Source of the DNA: Mesorhabditis belari
Taxonomy: Eukaryota; Nematoda; Chromadorea; Rhabditida; Rhabditidae
DNA length: 64,000 nucleotides
Direction of reading: 5' to 3'
Assembly (NCBI GenBank): GCA_958450365.1
Contig: CAUEEP010000909.1
Location: forward strand, 1-64,000
Below are positions 48,016-59,798 of the stretch, piece after piece. The notes below the pieces were generated by a model that was given only the letters and a program-made list of their open reading frames with translations, was not told the origin of the DNA and did not search any database. Position numbers and translations under genes: made by a program. Every line of letters begins with the position of its first letter. Positions within the stretch are counted from its first letter, which is position 1.

Positions 48016-50127
48016 CGTTTATTGGTCGAGGAATCTGAAATTGATTTTGATGATAAAAGCAAAAGTTGCGATGTATTGCAAAAATGTATTCAATTAGCAT
48101 CAAGTTCCCTAAAATATCTTTTTAGTTAAATGCTCTTTGACACTCGAGAGGTTGCATTCTGACCTTTTTGTCACTTTCTTTTGACTTTCAGGATTTGGCC
48201 CTCAAAAAGTTTTTCCTCTAAAAGATAAACGAATGAGAAGTGAAGAAAGAAATTGGAACGCTCAAACAATGTGGGGGAGGAGAGGCTAAGTGAAAATAAA
48301 GAGAAGAATTGAAAATTTAAGAAAAGAACGGGATATTCGAAGAGATTAGTGATTCACCATCTCTTAACTCACAATAAGATAGCAACAGTATTACCGATTT
48401 GTTGATATCTAATTGTCTAAAAATGTATTTCTTGAAGTCTAGTAAATGAACTTGCCGATCGTTTTCGCAAAAGAAAATTTTCGAGGGTCGGTCGAGTCGA
48501 CGATTTTTGAGGAACAACACCTAAATGATCAATTGTTAATTGTAGAGAAGAAAATAAAAGTAACTCTAAAAATGAAAATGAATTGAATGAGGCATTAGCA
48601 TGCAGAAGATCTCTCTTAAATCTCCTTTTCTTTTTTTCCTGCAGATCGGCTTGGATCGATTTTCTCCACTTCGGTCAACATACAAATACAAATAGTACCG
48701 ATGAAAAAAGTTGATGATGAAACAAGAAAGATTTATGAAGAGAAATCCGATCCAAGGAATTCACCAGACTTGTGAAAAGGTTAATTTATAATTTAAAACA
48801 AAAGGATGTCTACTGCTCGCTGTTCTTATCAAAATTTATCAAAAAATTGCAGAAACTCATAGTGAATTAATATCCTATCAAATCTACGAATTGGATAGCT
48901 ACCAGGTCATCCTTTGTCAGTTTTATTGACTTTTTGACTCTAAAAGTAAGCTCAAAATGAACACCCACCTAACCTTTTTATTCCTATTAAAAGTTACTAT
49001 CAAGACTTCCGTAAATTTCTATTTGCACCCCCTTTATTTTCACCAAATCGATTGTTTCTTTCTCCTTACTGATCATTTGCTAAAGGCGGTTGATCAGAAA
49101 GCAAGAGAACAACAAAAAGGAGCTCTTTTTCTCAAACAGGTCCCAGGCCCGATCTCCTCCCACGTACATGAGCTTCCCTTAGGGAACCTTTGAGAAATTT
49201 CTTTCTAAAGAAATCACTGAAAGACATGAGAGGATTCACAAAAGAGAAAAGAGTGCAAGAAAAGATTGTTGTAAACCACCGAGGAGTTTTCCTCTTTTTG
49301 AATCGGGTTTTCTTTTGGAATAGAGAAAGCTCTGGAAATGAGCGAATCGAGAGAAAGGGACCCAACAAAAGCATTGAGCCTCTAAATGTTTGCCACCACT
49401 GGATCTAAAGCTTCTTTTGAAACTGGATAAATTATTTTTAGTACGTGTTATGTGATTAAAGTAAAATCGTTTAAGTATAAGAACTAAATATTCGATAAGG
49501 ATTAGACGGCAAGAAACGAAATCTACAATTAGTTGAAACGGAGGAATTTCTCAACAAGAATTGACGAGCTACAACAAATCATTTGCATTTAAAGTAACTT
49601 CAGTATACGACAAAAAGGTAAACATAGTTGGATACAAAGCTTTGATTTGCCAGCCAACTTTTGAGACAAAATAACACGGAAAAACTGTAAGCATTCAAGA
49701 AATTGCAGAACTCAAGGTGTCATTTTTGGAAATTTAGTGACACTTAGCTAGAATGGATTGTCACAAAAGTGCTTCAAAAAGAGCAAAATCGTCAAAAATT
49801 TTTCTCGTCCAACTTGTCGTCTTTTCTTTTTAGTTCTTTTCCTTTTATTTCTTGCTCAAAATCCCAGTTGTTGTTTTCCAAATGAAAGAGGGAAAAATAG
49901 ATTGAAGAGAAGAAAAGTGAGGAGAGGCGTGGGAGGGAAAAGAAAAAATGAAAGAGGGAAAAGAGACGATGAATAGACCAATAGAAAGATCCCCCACGCT
50001 GAGATATCTCTTGGTTCATTGGGAAGGGGGGTCGTTGAGTTATTAATTAAAGCAATTGCTTCGATAACTTTTAACATCGACTAGTGAGTAAGGCATAAGA
50101 CCCTACCCTTCCGGCAATGGGATACAT
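48016..50127. other. Intergenic region
   Basis: AT-rich DNA with long purine/pyrimidine-rich tracts (for example 49890-49975, mostly A/G on the plus strand). No gene is supported. A perfect TTTTCCTGCAG lies near 48644 but no exon follows that I can defend. Confidence 0.4.
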
Positions 50128-50190
50128 GTCGGTGTAGCTCATTGGTAGAGCGTTCATACGGTAAGCGAGAGGTCGAATGCCGGCGCCGAC
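50128..50190 (+). other. tRNA-like relic or head of a tRNA-derived SINE
   Basis: GTCGGTG at 50128 pairs with CGCCGAC at 50190 as a 7-bp acceptor stem, and TAGCTCATTGGTAGAGC is a clean box A/D-arm. GGTCGAATGCC resembles box B but lacks one base. The whole is only 63 nt, and I cannot form a normal anticodon stem, so it is not a working tRNA. The following 80 bases (to an A-run at about 50258) could be a SINE body. Confidence 0.5.
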
Positions 50191-50639
50191 CATGCTTTGT
50201 ATTCCCAGCCCCAAACCATAAAAGGACCGGCGTGTCCAACTAGTGCATATGTAAGCAAAAAAACCAGGGAGTTGTTAGGAATATGATATATTAGATGTTC
50301 TCATTAAAAAACTTTATTTTGGTATCCTTAAAAAATAAAGTGTTAATGTTTAATCCGATGTTGATACAAGTTATTTCTGTGCTTTGATATACTGCACTCA
50401 AATAAGCAACGGGAATGGCTTGCTTTTCTGGTTGGAGCATTGTGAAGCTTGCAGTTACACAACAATACAGCAATTCCAGTTTGATATTAATTCAAATTTT
50501 ATGTATTGAGAATACAAAATTATCCGAACCAATAAAACCCATGCTTTCAAAACCTTTTCATCGAAAAAACAAAAATTAACATTAACATTATTCTCTAAAC
50601 TGCTTTCAACAATTTGGTTTATTTCTTCTCGAAAATATC

Positions 50640-51313
50640 TCCATGGGCGGCTGCACAAGCGTCGAGACGTTTTGGGAAGCCGTCAATGGTGGCCAAAAGA
50701 TACGCAGGATCGTGTTTAGCCCAAGGTTTTTGGAGTAATTTTTTCATTGAATGAATGCTTGAATGTGGTTTTGAGCAGGTCTTTGCTTCGAGAACACTCC
50801 AGACTAAGCAATTCATCGGATTTTAATCGCGGCTTGGTAGTGGCCACTCCTTGAAGCTCATGAAATACGGGAAGTTCCGTTTAGCCTTAGACAATTCGGG
50901 CTTTGTGGGCAGGCGCCCCATCCTGCTGAAAGCATCAAATTTTGTTTCTGAAGTGGTTTTGTGCCCAAGGCATCATTTGTTGCTTTAAAATATCCAGATA
51001 ATTATTTGCGTTTACTTTAACGCCCCGTTGAACAAAAATTAGTGGAGTCTTCCTATCAGAAGTCATAGTTGTCACGGTAGCTTTTCGGCCCCGGCCCGAT
51101 CGATCAGAAGTTGTTCCAAGATCATTCTATCGATGAATTGTCCCGGAAACGAACCTCGGAATGTCTCGGAAATTAATTTTAATGAGTAAATAATATTTTC
51201 GAAAGTCAAAATTTGCATAAGAAACAAAAAGTAGCAAAGATAGTCAACCAAAAAGCGCATAACAGCAAAGTGCGGCAAACGGGGGTTGGTTCGGGTAATT
51301 TTGGGGCACCTTG
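50640..51313 (-). pseudogene. Mariner-type (DDE) transposase, internally deleted
   Basis: The minus strand shows the C-terminal catalytic half: MTSDRKTPLIFVQRGVKVNA (about 51065-51005), CFQQDGAPAHKARIV (about 50937-50895) with the second catalytic Asp, and a C-terminus CSKPHSSIHSMKKLL ... GDIFEKK near 50640. In-frame stops and shifts break it. A terminal repeat ends at 51313 (TTTTGGGGCACCTTG, followed by TA). Only about 190 bp lie between that end and the catalytic half, so the DNA-binding N-terminus is deleted. No partner repeat was found on the left side. Confidence 0.8.
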
Positions 51314-51315
51314 TA

Positions 51316-52653
51316 CATTGTTCGCCGAGATGAAATCCGAACGAACGAAATAAAGGGCTTTTTGTTGAAATCGGATAAACATGTTATGAATTAAACGAAA
51401 ATTGTCGAATGGCGAACATCGTGAAGACACCTTGACGATAATCAGAGCAAAACTGTTAGCATAAAAAGGCTTCACTATGCAAAGAAATATACCTCTCTTT
51501 CAATGTCCGCTTCAACAGAAAAGAGGTGTAATCTAGTCCAAGCATATGTCTCCTTTCATTTTGTCTTCATGAGTAAGGTGTTGAATAACGATGGCTTGAG
51601 AGAAAAATGAAATGTGAAAAAGTGGTAGTATCCAAGCTTAAATTGAAGAAACACAATTGCTAATAGAAACTAGAACTGATGTTGTATATGTTTGTATTTT
51701 ATCAATGTAAAAACAGTGGCCTTTTTGAGTATTAGTTTCAGTTTACATAAAAATATCTAAAAAGATTTTTTGTTGACTGTTGACCCGGTAAGGGACAATG
51801 GTACAAAGTCCTAGGTTTAACGTTGTTTAACGTATTGGGAGTGTTAGCAAAACAAAGCTCAGTCCTGAGCTTATTGTTACGACTCTAACAGTAAAATAAT
51901 TTTGCTTAATTTTTCAATTTCATGAAGTGGTTTTCTTTAAATTGAATCTCTTTGCATTTATGCAAGTGAGCGGGAAAAAAAGACCCTTCTCTCTCTCAAA
52001 ATGATTTGCATGTGGAATCGATCGCGTCCTCTCCCTTGCGAGTCCTTCTCACAAAAAGAACGGGTAAGTCCTCTTCAAGAAAACATTTGGACAAATTTTT
52101 GCATTTATGAAGAATTTATGCTATTTTTCAATTGATCTTAATACAACCACAAATGATAATTGTTGAGAATTATGGGTAAACAAATCTGACTATAAAGTTT
52201 AAATTTTGCTTTTGTTTAGTATATCCTAATGTCATAGTACGTACCTAATCATCAGTTCTTGATTCTTTACATAGAATATTTTGTGAAGAGAATGCATTTG
52301 TGGGGTGTGCCTCTTCCTCGATATTTATGCAAATTTGTGTGGCATCGTCCCTTTTCCCTTTTCCAATTTTTCCTATTCCCATCTCCCCCAAATGCAAATG
52401 AGGATAACAGCAAAGGGTCTCCTTTCCTCTTTTCCTTTTCTCTGTTATTTTGCCTTCTCTTTCATTTCATTCATTTCCTCCATATATCACAAGTTAAGAT
52501 TCGTTTCTGTTTTGCATTTTATTATAGTTAGCATAGCTTAAACCGATCAATGAGTTGCTTATTTTGTATCTCTTTTTTTCACTATTATGCGTGATGCTGT
52601 TATCTCACAAGCTTTTGGACTCATTTATGTTTTAGAATCACTTTCTTTGCATA
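51316..52653. promoter_or_regulatory. Upstream region of the zinc-finger gene with octamer-like sites
   Basis: About 1.3 kb without a supported gene. ATGCAAAT (or its complement) occurs at about 52003, 52327 and 52392, within 400 bp upstream of the zinc-finger start, a recognised POU-type octamer. In AT-rich DNA some such hits are expected by chance, so a regulatory role is only suggested. Short CTCTC/CCTTTTCC pyrimidine tracts accompany them. Confidence 0.3.
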
Positions 52654-55600
52654 ATGGAAAGTTCAACCTCGGGAGAAGTGAGTAATGATGTTGAATGATA
52701 TTAAAAGCAATCAATAATTTTGAAAGATACCATTTGGTTTCATTTAGCATGAGAATTCGAAATCAAATGATGAAATCTCGAATTGTGAAGGAACCCGATG
52801 GATATGTCCAAGTTGCAAATTAATGTTAAACGATGCAAATCAATTGGGAGCACATCTTTTAATGGTAGTCCACTACTCCACATGATTATGCTTCCACCTT
52901 AAAATTTTGCCATAACTAAATTTTTATATGGTTTCAGAAAATGTCGTTACTGTCGTAAAAGATGAAAAATATTGATACAATTATGAATGTTACAGTCAAA
53001 TCCGGATAACAACCAAGCAGAAAATTTTTTGACTAATTTTCAAAAGAATCCCCCTTTTCTAATTCACAGATTTATACTTGCACTCCTCATTTCTCCAATT
53101 TTAAAGAGTTTCTAATTTCTGCAAATGTTAATTTAAAGTAATCAAATTTCAAGATTTCAACTCTGAAAACCGTTTGTCGATGGCTTTATTCGTTTTCGAG
53201 ATCTCAATTCACTGTTTTTTGGAAAAACGGCTTTTTATGAAAAAAGCTTTTTTTGTGAAGTAAGATATTCAAAAACAAGTAAAAAAACCCGAAAATTAGA
53301 TCAAAAATGAGCTAGGGTTTCTTTTGGGAACATTTATTTTTGAGGCGTTTTAAGGGGTTAAATCAGTCATTTTCTGCGTGTGTTTCAATTTAAAGGATTT
53401 TTACAGTCAAAGTTATCCAAAACCAGGCTGTGCATTTTAGAACACGAAACTGAACCGAATTTTGTTTGTTTTTGTGTATCTCACTCCGCAAAAAAAACTT
53501 TAGAAACTCTTTAAAATTGGAGAAATGAGGAGTGCAAGCATAAATCTGTGCATTGGAAACAAGATATTTTTGAAAATTAGCCAAAAAATTTTCTGCTTGA
53601 TTGATATCCGGATTTGACTGTAACTACAGAACTGTATCAATATTTTTCATCTTTTTTTTTGTTTTAACGACTTTCTGAAACCATATAAAAACTTGGTTAT
53701 GGCAAAATTTGAAGGTGGAAGTATAGTTATGTGGAGCAATGTATTTTTTAAATCAAAAGAATATTGAACACATTCACGATGATACGACCCACCGGTAGGT
53801 CGTACAAATGACGATTATTTTTGAGTGTCAGCTAAAGTTTTTAAGGACTTTTTTCGCATTCCAATTCTCGGTAACTTTGTACTAGTTTTCCAGAGGAGAT
53901 TCAGGGCTATTGAATGACCATAATAGGAATGTTCACCAAGTTAAAACAGTAAAACAGTAACAACTGCGCGATGGTATGCCCAAAATGCCGTCGTCGCGAC
54001 TGTGTTAATATGCCACACAAAAAAGTTAAACAAGACATGCCAATGCCATTTTCAGGATCATGTTTCTCCTTCGATAACCAAAAGTTCCATCTACACGTTA
54101 GCTATAAAATGTCCAGAATGTCCATCTTCATACATGGATTCAATTGAAAGGTCCATCTTCAAATTCAAAACATAACTCAAACGAAAAATAATTGATCTTT
54201 TGAGATTTTTGAAAACTTGATCAGCTAATAAAAATCAATTTTTCAGTCTTCTTCATCATTTTGATGCAAATCACGGTTCTCGATCTCGTCTAATTGGACA
54301 AAAATTTGACAATTTGGAGCGGCTTTTCGTAAGAGTTCACAAAAAACATGTCAATATCATTCGACCTGGTGAGATTTAAAAATTGTAAGCTCTAATTTCT
54401 AAATAAATTTAGCATATTCTGGCAGCGTTAAGAGCTCAGTTTACAAGTCTCTTTGTGGTGCATATGATTCAATACAGGATAATAATAACGTAACAAACTT
54501 ACTAACTTAAACCACCTAAAAATTTAAGCTTCTTTTGTTGAGAGATGTGGGTCCTCCTTTATCATCAAATCTGGCCTCAATTGTAGAAATGGTACGATTT
54601 TGCAACAACTCACATTTTAATTTTTTTTGATTAAAAGTTAACACAGATCGATAAAAACTTTCCTGATATTAATTTTCAGGCAACTCCCGGTCATTCATTT
54701 GATTTTGATGTCCCATATTCATGTCCTGAATGTGCTGTACCTATTTCACAATTGAATGACTTGAGAGAGCACATGTCAACACATGCCCCAAATGCCTATC
54801 AAGTATGGAGGAAATCGAAAATTGAAGCCTTAAAGGTCGGAAAAATTGTTTGGTTTATTAAGGTTAAATCTTTCAGTGCCACGTTGAATGGAAAAATAAA
54901 ATGGATAAAATTTGGAATAATTTGAAAGAAAAAGAAATTAGCCAAGAGGTGAACGATAAATTTTAGCAAAAACATAAAAAAATTTAATTCAGGCGACTCC
55001 TTCTACTTCAAACACAAATTCACCAAAGTAAGATTTGATTTTAGTTTTGCTCTAAATTGAAGCATTCAGAAAGAACGTTACTCCTCTTGTAAATAAAATT
55101 GCTCCTCCTGAAGATCCAAGCACAAAAATGATGGTAGCCAATTCACCGACAATTGCAGAGGGAATCATTCCAAACAACATGGTTCCAAAGGTATTTAATC
55201 TTCAAGAAAAAACGCCAATAAAAAGATCAAAAATAAGCATCAATTTTAATTGAAAGGTTAAATTAAACTGTCAAAAAAGTTTAGCTTTTATCGGGAAGTC
55301 AAATAATTGGAAATCTTTCTTTACTCCATGGAGATCCTCGAAAACACAAAAGAAGAGATCTTGTTGCAACTAATCGAAACGCACGATCAAAGCCAATGAC
55401 GGCGGAAAAGGTAAGAAAGAATTCAATCAAATGTGGGCATTGAATTCTGGTAAAAAGTTCAACTATCATTTCCTTTCATTCGATACATAAAATCGCCGAG
55501 GAGTTTTATGTATCGAATCACACAATTTAGCTTCTTGCACTTTCTTGTATGCAATGCGGTCTGATCTTTGAGAATCGATGTAAATACACGAGGCATTTAC

Positions 55601-56170
55601 TGGATCATAAAATGGAATCAACTCCATATCGTTGTCCGATGAAAGGATGCATGATGAGTTATGATATAAAACAAAAGTGAGTTTATGTTGACAGGAGAAT
55701 TATGTCGTAGTTAACCAATAAATTCTTTTTCTAATCAAGCCTTTTAGACTACGAAGTCATGTGCAGAGAAAGCATCCTGATATCTCTGAAGCATCAATTG
55801 AACTGGCGTGTGTTCAAGGAGATTCCATTTTTGCTCCCAAAACATTAGCTAACATAAATGTTGCAGCATTCTTGACACAAGTGAGTATTAAAAAATGCTG
55901 TTAACAAACACAGGAAAAGCATGTTACCGTTGCATGGAAAACAACCTTCATTTTCAGCAAAAACTTTTAACTGAATCTCCGCCAATTCTTCAAAAAACTC
56001 TACAAGCTAAAGAAGAGCTAGTTGAAATCGATGAAGAAAATAGCAGGTAAAAGAAAAGTTTTTCATAAAACATTCTTTGAATTTTCAGTGAAGCAGTTGA
56101 CATGTCACAACTTTTTGCTAATGATTCAACCACGCAAATTAAAGCTGAAGTGGGCATAACTGAAGTATGA
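52654..56170 (+). CDS. C2H2 zinc-finger protein with five fingers
   Basis: About 14 exons, from MESSTSGE at 52654 to a stop at 56168-56170, roughly 480 residues. Fingers: CPSCKLMLNDANQLGAHLLM with the last His supplied by the next exon; CPECPSSYMDSIE...HHFDANH; CPECAVPISQLNDLREHMSTH; CMQCGLIFENRCKYTRHLLD plus H; CPMKGCMMSYDIKQK...RKH. Finger spacing is irregular, with long linkers. The C-terminal third is acidic and finger-free (KEELVEIDEENSS). It is likely a nuclear DNA- or RNA-binding regulator; the target is unknown. Finger 1 is split by an intron of about 1.2 kb that contains a MITE. Confidence 0.85.
52876..53736. mobile_element. 861-bp foldback element in the zinc-finger gene's intron
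   Basis: The ends CTCCACATGATTATGCTTCC and its inverted, slightly diverged partner at 53736 bracket arms of about 250 bp that share ATATGGTTTCAGAAA and GTCAAATCCGGAT, among others. No transposase frame is seen. The left end lies only about 10 bases after the splice donor of the preceding exon. Confidence 0.8.
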
Positions 56171-58103
56171 TAAATGAGCTAAAATCCAGGAAAACAGTGA
56201 TTCCAAATACACTTTATTGGAAAACGGGTTGCTCTCAAGGAATGGACGGAAAAGAAAAATTCCAACTCAATTCTCACCTTGAACTTGCTTCAATAAAATG
56301 GCTTTTTAGTAATGCGGAAGTTGTTGTGAAAGATCGATTCTAGAAACACAAACTAAACACCCAAAGTACCGCGCAAGGTACGCAAAGCTCAAGCAAGTAG
56401 TTCAAGATAAAAATTAACGATCATGGATTTTACAAGGTCGTCGTAAACATTGAGCATGTTAACTAGGATATAAAATTTACAAGTTTCAAGAAAGCTTGGT
56501 ATAACTTCTAAATGACCTAATTTAGCTGCTACTTTGTACATATATGTCGTATCTTTTCATCAAACATTCCTAATATATTTGTTATATGCATACACATACG
56601 TAATCAAAGAAGATGTCGCGTGCTCACCTTTATTTGGTGTGTTTGGATATGCCTCTTGCCTCTGTCATCCGGCCCAAATATACCCTTTCCTTATTTTTTC
56701 TCATTCCAAATAAGACCCTCTTCTTTTCTTCTTCATCATCCAATCATCAATCTTTTCCCTTTACTTCTTTTTCTCTTAATGTATCTCTCGATGAAAGCTC
56801 TGTGAGTGAATCGACTCTTTTTTTCTCCTTTCCCCCATTTAATTGCTTCTCTATTTTCCCCAATTTTCCTTCAGGCCATCGCGATTACTAACCAAGCCCC
56901 ATTTTGGAATGCTTACGTATTTTTTGGTTGTTTTTTAATATATCTATCCATACGTAGGTAGACTAGAAGTTTTCTAGTCACGACTAACTTTTATCCTCTT
57001 GAAGTACAGCTTCAATATCCTTATTTACCTATTAACAATCCTTTGTTTTTAAGACCTACCTGTACTTTATTAGTTTCATCGTATTTTTTTTTGCCTCTTT
57101 TTTGTCCCCTTCCCTCTATTTCTTTTCTTTTTGCTCAATTTTCTGAGTGCTCTCGATTTGTTGGAGCCGACTCACCGCAAAAATGAAAGAAAGCAAAAAA
57201 TGAAAGAAAAAGGGAAAAGATTCCTCCAAACTCTTTCACTCACTGCCAACTTTTTTGTTTTGAAAAAATATTGATTTCTAGTGATTGGATTTCATTGCAT
57301 AAACAATTTTGAAATCTTTGCAATTTTTCACAAAAAGTTTTGAGAGACAAAAAAGGTAATTGGGAAAATGGGAGTTCTCTGCAAGTTTGAGGGTAAGCAA
57401 CAAAAAAGAAATATTTATGTTACAACAGTTCCCTTGTTTTATAACATTACAAAAAAGATTGTAAACCGTTAAAATTGTAAAACTCTCAAGGAAAGCGATT
57501 TGTTTTCGATTTGTTCTCGGGATTAATTGAAAGGGCTGATGGAGAAGAGGGAAATGTATTTAGTTGACCTTCAGATGACTCATTCCACACTCACAAAACC
57601 ATTATTTTTAGGACTCTTCCACGTTTTAGAATTTACTAAAAAACTAAACTTAATTTAAAATAAATTACCAAATTCTTTTTGGTAGTCTTTTTTGTCATTC
57701 TTTTTATCATGAGATATCAGTCATTATATGAATAAGAAGGACAATTCAATTGTTGTTATCATTCAATATCTCTATATTCATTGTTATTTATCTCTATTTA
57801 TTCATTTATTTGAGTTTCCGACTTTCCCTGTTGATCTGTAAATTTCTTTTCGGTGTTTCTCTTTGGTTTTCCAACAGAGAAACTTTATGTGTTTTCCCAT
57901 TCTTTTCAATTCTTCTTTTTCATCTTCTCACTCTTCGAATCACTACACGCTTCACTTGTTTTCATTGATTTTTTTATGTTTCACTGTTTAAATCAGTAAT
58001 AATAGTTCTTATCAATTAAAATATAATATCTGAAATCACTTAAACGATTTATTCCTTCTTGATTATATGATTTAATTTGGCGACTATTCTAAATTTTCAG
58101 AAA
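56171..58103. other. Intergenic region, pyrimidine-rich
   Basis: About 1.9 kb without a supported gene. The plus strand is unusually T/C-rich between 56690 and 56870 and again at 57060-57130. TTTTCAG lies three bases before the next ATG. Confidence 0.5.
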
Positions 58104-59105
58104 ATGAGCTTCGGTTATGGCATTCATGATTGGTTAAGTCATCCACAACCTGGTGATCGGTGTTCGCTCAATTTGAATGCAAAAGTTTGTTGGATATTCA
58201 TTGGGTCAACCAAAAAGATATTTTCAGAAAGCAATTCTTGCCTTTTTATCATTTTTGTTACTTTTGTTTCTTTCAATATTCGAATATTTCTTCATCGACA
58301 AATTTTTACTGGTGGGTGTGCGAAGTGCAACATTTTAACTGAACTTACATATTGCGTTTACCCTACGATCACATAACACAAATTTATAAGTTATCATTTC
58401 AGGTATTCCCACCTCCATTGGTTCATGCTATTTTATTCTTGTTTGAATTGCTGTCGTTTCTTCTTTTTATTCATTCATTATTCAATGAAAAACCAGCTTT
58501 ATCACTTCCTTTTTGTATAACACAGGTTAGTTTCTTTTGTGTTTGTATTTAACGAATTCTTTTGTAATGTTTTTTCAGATAATCAGATCATTAGTTTTAT
58601 TTGGTGTAATCATTTACTATATAATCGATGTGTTTCAAGAGGAAAAAATGCCAATCGAACATCGGAACAACAGTATGTCAATTAATAAGATGAATGAAGA
58701 CTATAATGAAAACACCAAACACATTAGATTTTGCCTTAAATATCATACACCACAATGGCAAACATTTGAAGTCCCAGAATACTCTTATCATTACTTCATA
58801 AAAAACAACTTTAGATCAAATAAAATGGACAGCAAAATTGGTTGGTCATCTTTTCTTTGTATTAATGGGGCATATATTTCTTTTTTACATTGGATATTCT
58901 ACTTACAAGGTTGGTTATTTTTTATACCTTTGTCTTCAAAAATATCTTTTGCTATTTACAGATTTTCTCAAATGTGTATCGAGGGCCTTCATTGAGAAAA
59001 GAAATGAATGAAAGAATATCTTATGAATATCCAACACCCGGTACACGTCATATTATTGTTCTTGAGCAACCAATTGAACAAGCAATGTATGGAAAGAAAA
59101 CATGA
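58104..59105 (+). CDS. Four-pass membrane protein, family not recognised
   Basis: Five exons: 58104 (MSFGYGIHDWLSHPQPGDRC), then a segment AILAFLSFLLLLFLSIFEY, then VHAILFLFELLSFLLFIHSL, then IIRSLVLFGVIIYYIIDVF followed by a long polar stretch and FLCINGAYISFLHWIFY, then a C-terminal tail of about 50 residues (FSNVYRGPSLRKEM ... AMYGKKT). Total is about 260 residues with four hydrophobic helices, and the hydrophilic loop of about 75 residues lies between helices 3 and 4. The start follows TTTTCAG directly. The gene looks intact. I do not recognise the family; a nematode-specific protein is likely. Confidence 0.75.
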
Positions 59106-59798
59106 TTTGATTTGAATGCAAATTTACTTGATATACAAACCAAAACTAACTTATTAATAATGTTTTTGTTGTTGATTATTTTTGAACTTCTCTTTATTTA
59201 GCTTACTGTACAATCTTTACCCAAATCACGTACCTCATTGCCAAATAAATAGTTTGCGAATACGTTCAGAAGCATCCAAAGCTCAAAAACTGTAGCACAA
59301 TACACCAATCCAGTTGTTCAAATTCAAACACGATACGGTTCTGATTTTATTTATTTATATAGTGCTGGGATAGGGCGATGGGATAGGATAGATAATGGGA
59401 TATCCCATCACATTATCCCATCCGTGAAAATCTCGTCCCACGTCCATGTCCATTCTCGTTAATTACTTATAATTGTCATTGTCAGTTCAACAATGTTCCT
59501 TCACCAATTTTAGTAAATTTTCACTTTGTCGAACGAAGTAAAAGAAGAAATTTTTGTAAAAACGGTAATTATCTCGAGAATTGCTATTCGATCTCTTTTT
59601 TCTCCTTTTTTTTCTTATTTCATGACTCTTGAGCACGCGGGAACACCCAGAAAAAGACACTTATTTTGAGGCTAATTTTGGCCTGTTCCTTTCCGTTACT
59701 ACGAAAAAGGATACTTGCACAATTGGGTTTGCTTTATTTAGGAACACAAAATTGTAATATAAAGCTTTAAAATTTTTTGTATTCGCTTACGATTAGAG
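59106..59798. other. Intergenic region with a GGGATA-type repeat
   Basis: About 0.7 kb between two plus-strand genes. At about 59366-59425 short units (GGGATA, GGGATGGGATA and the complement TATCCCATC) form a degenerate, partly palindromic simple repeat. No gene is seen. Confidence 0.5.

Noticed and set aside
50128..50190. Functional tRNA gene
   Set aside because: Only 63 nt, no normal anticodon stem and an altered box B, so it was called a relic or SINE head instead.
56613..56891. 92-codon frame downstream of the zinc-finger gene
   Set aside because: It is driven by a T/C-rich tract (Phe, Ser, Pro, Leu); no splice sites or motif support a gene.
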